Part shown: in pieces, positions 59,846 to 64,000 of the stretch | Position numbering within the stretch: the first letter of the stretch is position 1 | Layout: each line of letters begins with the position of its first letter | Assembly (NCBI GenBank): GCA_040752855.1 | Contig: JBFMHP010000027.1 | Location: forward strand, 1-64,000 | Length of the DNA stretch: 64,000 nucleotides | Direction of reading: 5' to 3' | Source: JBFMHP01 sp040752855 | GTDB lineage: Bacteria; Pseudomonadota; Gammaproteobacteria; RBG-16-57-12 | Position numbers and translations under genes: made by a program | Notes under the pieces: generated by a model | Seen by the model: the letters and a program-made list of their open reading frames with translations, nothing else | What the model was told of the DNA's origin: nothing | Database searches by the model: none

Positions 59846-60720
59846 TGGGCCAGAATAAAGGCATGGTATTTCTTGTCGGAGTCGGCGTGTTGGCCCTCAT
59901 CCTGTCGTCGACGTTGTATACCGTCGAGCAACAACAGACCGCGATCTTGTTCCAGCTCGGTGAGATCAAACGCGATGACTTGCAGCCCGGTCTGCACTGG
60001 AAGCTGCCCGTCATCAACAATGTGCGCAAGTTCGACGGGCGCATCCAGACTATGGATGCCCCGCCCGAGCGCTTTTTGACCAGTGAGAAGAAGAACGTCA
60101 TCGTCGATGCGTTTGTGAAATGGCGCATCTCCGATGTCTCGCGTTTTTACACCTCCACCGGCGGCGGCGATGTGAAGAACGCCAATCTGCGCTTATCGCA
60201 AATCATCAAGGACGGTCTGCGCGATGAGTTCGGCAAGCGCACCATTCAGGAGGTGATCTCGGGCGAACGCAATCAGATCATGGATGTGCTGACCGTCAAG
60301 GCCAACAAGCAAGCCGAGGAGCTGGGTGTGCAAGTGGTGCAGGTGCGCATCCGGCGCATCGATCTTCCGCCCGAAGTCAGCACGTCGGTCTTCCAGCGCA
60401 TGGAGGCCGAGCGTCAGCGCGTCGCCAAGGACCTGCGCTCCAAGGGTATGGAAGCGGCCGAACGCATTCGCGCCGAGGCCGACCGTGATCGGACGGTGAT
60501 CCTGGCCGAGGCCTTCCGCGATGCGGAACAGCTGCGCGGCGAAGGCGATGCCAAGGCCTCCGAGATCTATGCCAAGGCCTATGATCGGGATCGGGAGTTT
60601 TACGCGCTGTACCGCAGTCTCGAAGCGTACCGGGCCACCTTCCAGAGCAAGGATGACATTCTGGTGCTGGATCCGAAATCCGAGTTCTTCAAATATCTGG
60701 AAAGCGCGTCCGGCAGATAA
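59845..60720 (+). CDS. hflC: FtsH protease modulator HflC
   Basis: The 291-residue partner of HflK starts MGQNKGMVFLVGVGVLALIL with an N-terminal membrane anchor and continues STLYTVEQQQTAILFQLGEI into the SPFH domain. RRIDLPPEVSTSVFQRMEAE and DRDREFYALYRSLEAYRATF are family hallmarks of the helical C-terminal half. Length is near normal. The DUF2065 gene follows. Confidence 0.97.
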   Translation: MGQNKGMVFLVGVGVLALILSSTLYTVEQQQTAILFQLGEIKRDDLQPGLHWKLPVINNVRKFDGRIQTMDAPPERFLTSEKKNVIVDAFVKWRISDVSRFYTSTGGGDVKNANLRLSQIIKDGLRDEFGKRTIQEVISGERNQIMDVLTVKANKQAEELGVQVVQVRIRRIDLPPEVSTSVFQRMEAERQRVAKDLRSKGMEAAERIRAEADRDRTVILAEAFRDAEQLRGEGDAKASEIYAKAYDRDREFYALYRSLEAYRATFQSKDDILVLDPKSEFFKYLESASGR

Positions 60721-60815
60721 TCAGCAAGTCGCCCGCAAAACCGCCGCGAGTCGTCCTGTTCGATGTGGATGGCCGCGGCGGTCTTGCGTACGGGGTGCGC
60801 AATGTGGAGCAGAAC

Positions 60816-61001
60816 ATGTGGGATGATTTGTTGGCGGCCTTTGCCCTGATGCTGGTGCTGGAAGGGATGCTCCCGTTTCTGCGCCCGGAGGCGATGCGTC
60901 GGGTCTGGATTCAGATGGCGGGCATGGACAATCGCGCGCTGCGCATCGCCGGTTTGCTCAGCATGTTGGTCGGTGTCGTGCTGCTGTATGTGGTCAGATA
61001 G
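60816..61001 (+). CDS. DUF2065 family small membrane protein (YjeT-like)
   Basis: The 61-residue product (MWDDLLAAFALMLVLEGMLP ... LRIAGLLSMLVGVVLLYVVR) has two membrane helices and matches DUF2065, found downstream of hflC in many gammaproteobacteria including E. coli (yjeT). ATG 60816 has GGAG seven bases upstream; an in-frame GTG at 60765 gives a longer but non-family N-terminus. Function is unknown; its place suggests association with the FtsH-HflKC complex. Confidence 0.9.
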   Translation: MWDDLLAAFALMLVLEGMLPFLRPEAMRRVWIQMAGMDNRALRIAGLLSMLVGVVLLYVVR

Positions 61002-61063
61002 AACTATCGGCGCTCGCGTGCAACGGGTTATCATATCCCGCTCAAACAGGCTTTCATCGAACA

Positions 61064-62263
61064 ATGACTGAAGATTTCATGAACACTCGCTGGCTGTTGC
61101 CGGAAGGCGTCGAGGAGCTGACTCCTCGGCAAGCGGAATATCTGGAGCACTTGCGTCGCCGGCTGCTCGATCTGTTTCACAGTTATGGCTATGAGCTGGT
61201 GATGCCGCCGCTGATCGAATTCATGGATTCGCTCAGTGTCGGCACCGGCAACGACCTCGATCTGCAAACCTTCAAGATCATCGATCAATTGACGGGACGG
61301 CTCATGGGGGTGCGCGCCGATATGACGCCTCAGGTTGCCCGCATCGACGCCCATCAGCTGCGCCGCGAAACGCCAACCCGCCTCTGTTACATGGGCACGG
61401 TGTTGCATACGCGTGCCGAGAGCCAAGGCGGCTCGCGCACCCCGCTGCAAGTGGGAGCGGAACTCTATGGGCATGCCGGCATCGAGAGCGATGTCGAGGT
61501 GCTGGACCTGATGCTGGAGATGATGCGCCAGCTTGGCATTCGCAACATCAGTGTGGATCTCGGCCATGTCGGCATCTTTCGCGGCCTGTCGCATCAAGCC
61601 GGTCTTTCGGCAGCGCAGGAACAGGCGCTGTTCGAGGCCCTGCAACGCAAGGCCAAGCCGGAGATCGTCGCTTTCCTGGCTTCGTTGAATACTGCCGGAC
61701 CTGTCTCCGACATGCTGATCAAGCTGGCGGATCTCAACGGCGGCCCCGAGGTGCTGGCGCAGGCCCGCGCGGTGCTGGTGCAGGCCGATGCCTCGGTGCA
61801 CCAGGCCATCGATTCGTTACAACAAATCGCCGAGCGTGCCCGGCGCCGAAATAGTGATGTGGATATCCACTTTGATCTGGCGGAATTGCGCGGATATCAC
61901 TATCATACCGGCGTTGTTTTTGCCGCCTATGTGCCCGGTTGCAGCCAAGCGGTGGCCAAGGGCGGCCGTTATGATTCGATCGGCGCGGCGTTTGGCCGGG
62001 CGAGACCGGCCACGGGATTCAGTGCGGATCTGCGCGAGCTGATCAAATGGGTCGATGCCAAGCCTGCCGCGGTGCAGGCGATCTATGCCCCGGTCGGCGA
62101 AGATCCCGCCCTGTGGGCTAAAATTCAAAAATTGCGTGCCTCTGGCGAGCGTGTCATCGAGGCCTTGCCAGGGCAGCAAGGCAGTGCGAAAGAGATGGGT
62201 TGCGAGCGGCAGTTGGTGTGCCAAGCCGGCCAGTGGAACGTCGTTGAGATAGAGACCAAATAA
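61064..62263 (+). CDS. hisZ: ATP phosphoribosyltransferase regulatory subunit
   Basis: HisZ is a catalytically inactive histidyl-tRNA-synthetase-like protein that activates the short form of HisG in histidine synthesis. The 399-residue product has the class II synthetase-like start WLLPEGVEELTPRQAEYLEH and MGVRADMTPQVARIDAHQLR (motif 2 region). The later GYHYHTGVVFAAYVPG keeps the histidine-binding loop shape. It lacks the anticodon-binding domain of HisS. ATG 61079 is an alternative start. It implies that the genome encodes a short HisG elsewhere. Confidence 0.95.
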   Translation: MTEDFMNTRWLLPEGVEELTPRQAEYLEHLRRRLLDLFHSYGYELVMPPLIEFMDSLSVGTGNDLDLQTFKIIDQLTGRLMGVRADMTPQVARIDAHQLRRETPTRLCYMGTVLHTRAESQGGSRTPLQVGAELYGHAGIESDVEVLDLMLEMMRQLGIRNISVDLGHVGIFRGLSHQAGLSAAQEQALFEALQRKAKPEIVAFLASLNTAGPVSDMLIKLADLNGGPEVLAQARAVLVQADASVHQAIDSLQQIAERARRRNSDVDIHFDLAELRGYHYHTGVVFAAYVPGCSQAVAKGGRYDSIGAAFGRARPATGFSADLRELIKWVDAKPAAVQAIYAPVGEDPALWAKIQKLRASGERVIEALPGQQGSAKEMGCERQLVCQAGQWNVVEIETK

Positions 62264-63559
62264 ATGGGTAAGAATGTCGTCGTTATCGGCTCCCAATGGG
62301 GAGATGAAGGCAAGGGCAAGATTGTCGATCTGCTGACCGACCAAGCCTCGGTGGTTGCCCGCTTCCAGGGCGGACACAATGCCGGCCACACCTTGGTGAT
62401 CGGCGGCGAAAAAACCGTATTGCACCTGATCCCCTCCGGCATCCTCCGCGACCACGTTCAGTGCTTGATCGGTAACGGCGTGGTACTGGCGCCCGATGCG
62501 TTGCTCAAAGAAATCAAAATGCTCGAAGCCAAGGGTGTGCCGGCCCGCGAGCGATTGGTCATCAGCGAAGCCTGCCCCCTGATCCTGCCTTTTCACATCG
62601 CCCTCGACCGTGCGCGTGAAACCGCCCGTGGCCAGAAGGCCATCGGCACCACCGGCCGCGGCATCGGCCCGGCGTATGAAGACAAGGTTGCGCGCCGCGC
62701 CCTGCGCGTCAGTGACCTGTTCCACCGCGAGCGTTTCGCCGCCAAGCTTGGCGAGGTGCTGGACTATCACAACTTCGTCTTGAAGAACTACTTCAATGCC
62801 GCGACGGTCGATTTCCAGCAGGTGCTGGAGGAGGCCTTGGAGCTGGGCGAGACGATCAAGCCCATGGTTGGCGATGTCACCGAACTGCTGTATCAATACG
62901 GTAAGCGCGGCGAAAGCGTCTTGTTCGAAGGGGCGCAGGGCACCTTGCTCGATATCGACCACGGCACCTATCCGTATGTGACCTCATCCAACACCACCGC
63001 CGGGGGTGCGTGCACCGGCACGGGCGTCGGCCCGATCAATCTCCATTATGTACTGGGCATCACCAAGGCCTATACCACGCGTGTGGGCGCGGGTCCGTTC
63101 CCGACCGAGTTGTTCGATGAAATGGGCGAACATCTCGCAACCCGCGGTCATGAATTCGGTTCGACCACCGGACGCGCGCGCCGCTGCGGCTGGTTCGACG
63201 GCGTGGCGTTGCGCCGTGCCATCCAGATCAACAGCATCACCGGATTGTGTGTGACCAAGCTCGATGTGCTCGATGGACTCGACGTCATCCGTCTGTGCGT
63301 CGGCTACGAGGTAGACGGTCAACGCCGCAACACGCCTCCGGCCGGTGCCGACGCCTTTGCCGAGTGCAAACCCATCTATGAAGAAATGCCCGGCTGGAAA
63401 GAATCGACCGTGGGCATCACACGCTACGAAGACCTGCCGCTCAATGCGCGCAAATATCTGGAGCAGATCGCCGCGATCACCGAAACCCCGATCGACATCA
63501 TTTCCACCGGTCCCGATCGCGCGCAGACTATTACCTTGCGCCATCCCTTTGCCGCGTAA
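62264..63559 (+). CDS. purA: Adenylosuccinate synthetase
   Basis: PurA joins aspartate to IMP using GTP, the first step to AMP. The 431-residue product starts MGKNVVVIGSQWGDEGKGKI with the GTP-binding GDEGKGK loop and catalytic Asp, and has GGHNAGHTLVIGG (catalytic His), AIGTTGRGIGPAYEDKVARR and STTGRARRCGWFDGVALRRA. It directly abuts hisZ. Length equals that of E. coli PurA (432). Confidence 0.98.
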   Translation: MGKNVVVIGSQWGDEGKGKIVDLLTDQASVVARFQGGHNAGHTLVIGGEKTVLHLIPSGILRDHVQCLIGNGVVLAPDALLKEIKMLEAKGVPARERLVISEACPLILPFHIALDRARETARGQKAIGTTGRGIGPAYEDKVARRALRVSDLFHRERFAAKLGEVLDYHNFVLKNYFNAATVDFQQVLEEALELGETIKPMVGDVTELLYQYGKRGESVLFEGAQGTLLDIDHGTYPYVTSSNTTAGGACTGTGVGPINLHYVLGITKAYTTRVGAGPFPTELFDEMGEHLATRGHEFGSTTGRARRCGWFDGVALRRAIQINSITGLCVTKLDVLDGLDVIRLCVGYEVDGQRRNTPPAGADAFAECKPIYEEMPGWKESTVGITRYEDLPLNARKYLEQIAAITETPIDIISTGPDRAQTITLRHPFAA

Positions 63560-63599
63560 TCAGTCGCTAATTGTTTAAGAGTTAAGAGCAGGTATAGCC

Positions 63600-64000
63600 A
63601 TGGGTGCACAGTGGAAAGCAAAGGGTAAAGAAGCCGCCGCCAACGCGAAAGGCCGGTTGTTTACTAAGCTGGCCAAGGAGATCATGGTCGCTGCGCGTGC
63701 CGGCGCCGATCCCGACATGAATTCACGGTTGCGGCTGGCGATCGAGCAGGCAAAAAAGGCCTCCATGCCCAAGGATACCCTCGAGCGCGCCATCAAGAAG
63801 GGCGCGGGGCTGCTCGATTCTGGTGTGAGTTATGAAAAAGTCATCTACGAAGGTTTCGCGCCGCACCGCGTGCCCGTGATCGTCGAGTGTCTGACCGACA
63901 ACGCCAACCGCACCATCTCCAGCATGCGCGTCCTGTTCCGCAAGGGGCAGCTCGGCTCTTCCGGCTCGGTCTCCTGGGATTTCGACCATCTCGGCATGAT
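63600..64000 (+). CDS. YebC/PmpR-family DNA-binding regulatory protein, N-terminal part
   Basis: From ATG 63600 to the window end 133 residues are visible: MGAQWKAKGKEAAANAKGRL, FTKLAKEIMVAARAGADPDM, NSRLRLAIEQAKKASMPKDT and ERAIKKGAG. This is the YebC/TACO1 family pattern, though most members begin MAGHSKWxNIKHRK, so the N-terminus (MGAQWKAKGKEAA) marks the second subgroup (YeeN-like). Members act in transcription regulation or in helping ribosomes through proline-rich stretches. The gene is cut by the window edge. Confidence 0.9.
   Translation, partial: MGAQWKAKGKEAAANAKGRLFTKLAKEIMVAARAGADPDMNSRLRLAIEQAKKASMPKDTLERAIKKGAGLLDSGVSYEKVIYEGFAPHRVPVIVECLTDNANRTISSMRVLFRKGQLGSSGSVSWDFDHLGM

Noticed and set aside
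1..64000. A new multi-gene defence, toxin or biosynthetic system
   Set aside because: I looked for unfamiliar operons, nuclease or NTPase pairs, toxin-antitoxin pairs and secondary-metabolite genes. Nearly every gene belongs to a conserved housekeeping neighbourhood, so I do not claim one.

Overview
The window is a GC-rich chromosomal stretch from a gammaproteobacterium. The gene order leuC-leuD-leuB-asd-usg-fimV-truA-...-accD-folC-dedD-cvpA-purF-metZ and the block miaA-hfq-hflX-hflK-hflC-DUF2065-hisZ-purA are both familiar from Pseudomonas-like and Chromatiales-like genomes. rluD-pgeF divergent from bamD, ilvIHC-pssA-leuA and motAB fit the same class. I cannot name the genus. Most of the window is core metabolism; no phage, plasmid, CRISPR or defence island is visible.

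Layout. 1-2.9 kb: the end of an IS5-type element that has cut off the 5' part of treY, then a three-gene DUF883/YqjE-like membrane set. 3-10.3 kb: yajQ, tRNA-Ser(GGA), motAB, aroC, an MFS transporter and an unusual exported haem-motif/PKD protein. 10.3-31.6 kb: a LysR regulator divergent from a long run of leucine, aspartate-family, tryptophan, fatty-acid, folate and purine genes with fimV and truA embedded, ending in a TraF-like outer-membrane protein and metZ. metZ is preceded by what reads as a SAM-II riboswitch with its own terminator. 31.7-41.7 kb: glycerate kinase, sucCD, nadE, glnB, a nitroreductase, bamD, rluD-pgeF and a HemK-family methylase. 41.8-46 kb: a minus-strand molybdenum-hydroxylase cluster (IorAB-like enzyme plus XdhC and MocA maturation proteins). 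46-64 kb: ZIP transporter, GcvR-like ACT protein, def, ilvIHC, pssA, leuA with a leucine-rich leader peptide, UDG, rimI, miaA-hfq-hflXKC, hisZ, purA and the start of a YebC gene.

How it fits together. Branched-chain amino acid synthesis is almost complete here (ilvI, ilvH, ilvC, leuA, leuB, leuC, leuD), split into two loci with different apparent control: a LysR-type divergent promoter for leuCDB and a candidate leucine attenuator for leuA. Sulfur assimilation into methionine is represented by asd and riboswitch-controlled metZ. Nitrogen and energy status are represented by glnB next to nadE.

The most unusual non-coding signal is a family of palindromic, transposase-less repeats inserted exactly at YTAR tetranucleotides that contain stop codons (motB, MFS gene, fimV; a related element lies between glnB and a nitroreductase gene). 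I did not find a clearly new multi-gene system. The best leads are these stop-codon insertions, the SAM-II riboswitch, the haem-PKD protein and two small or orphan membrane genes.
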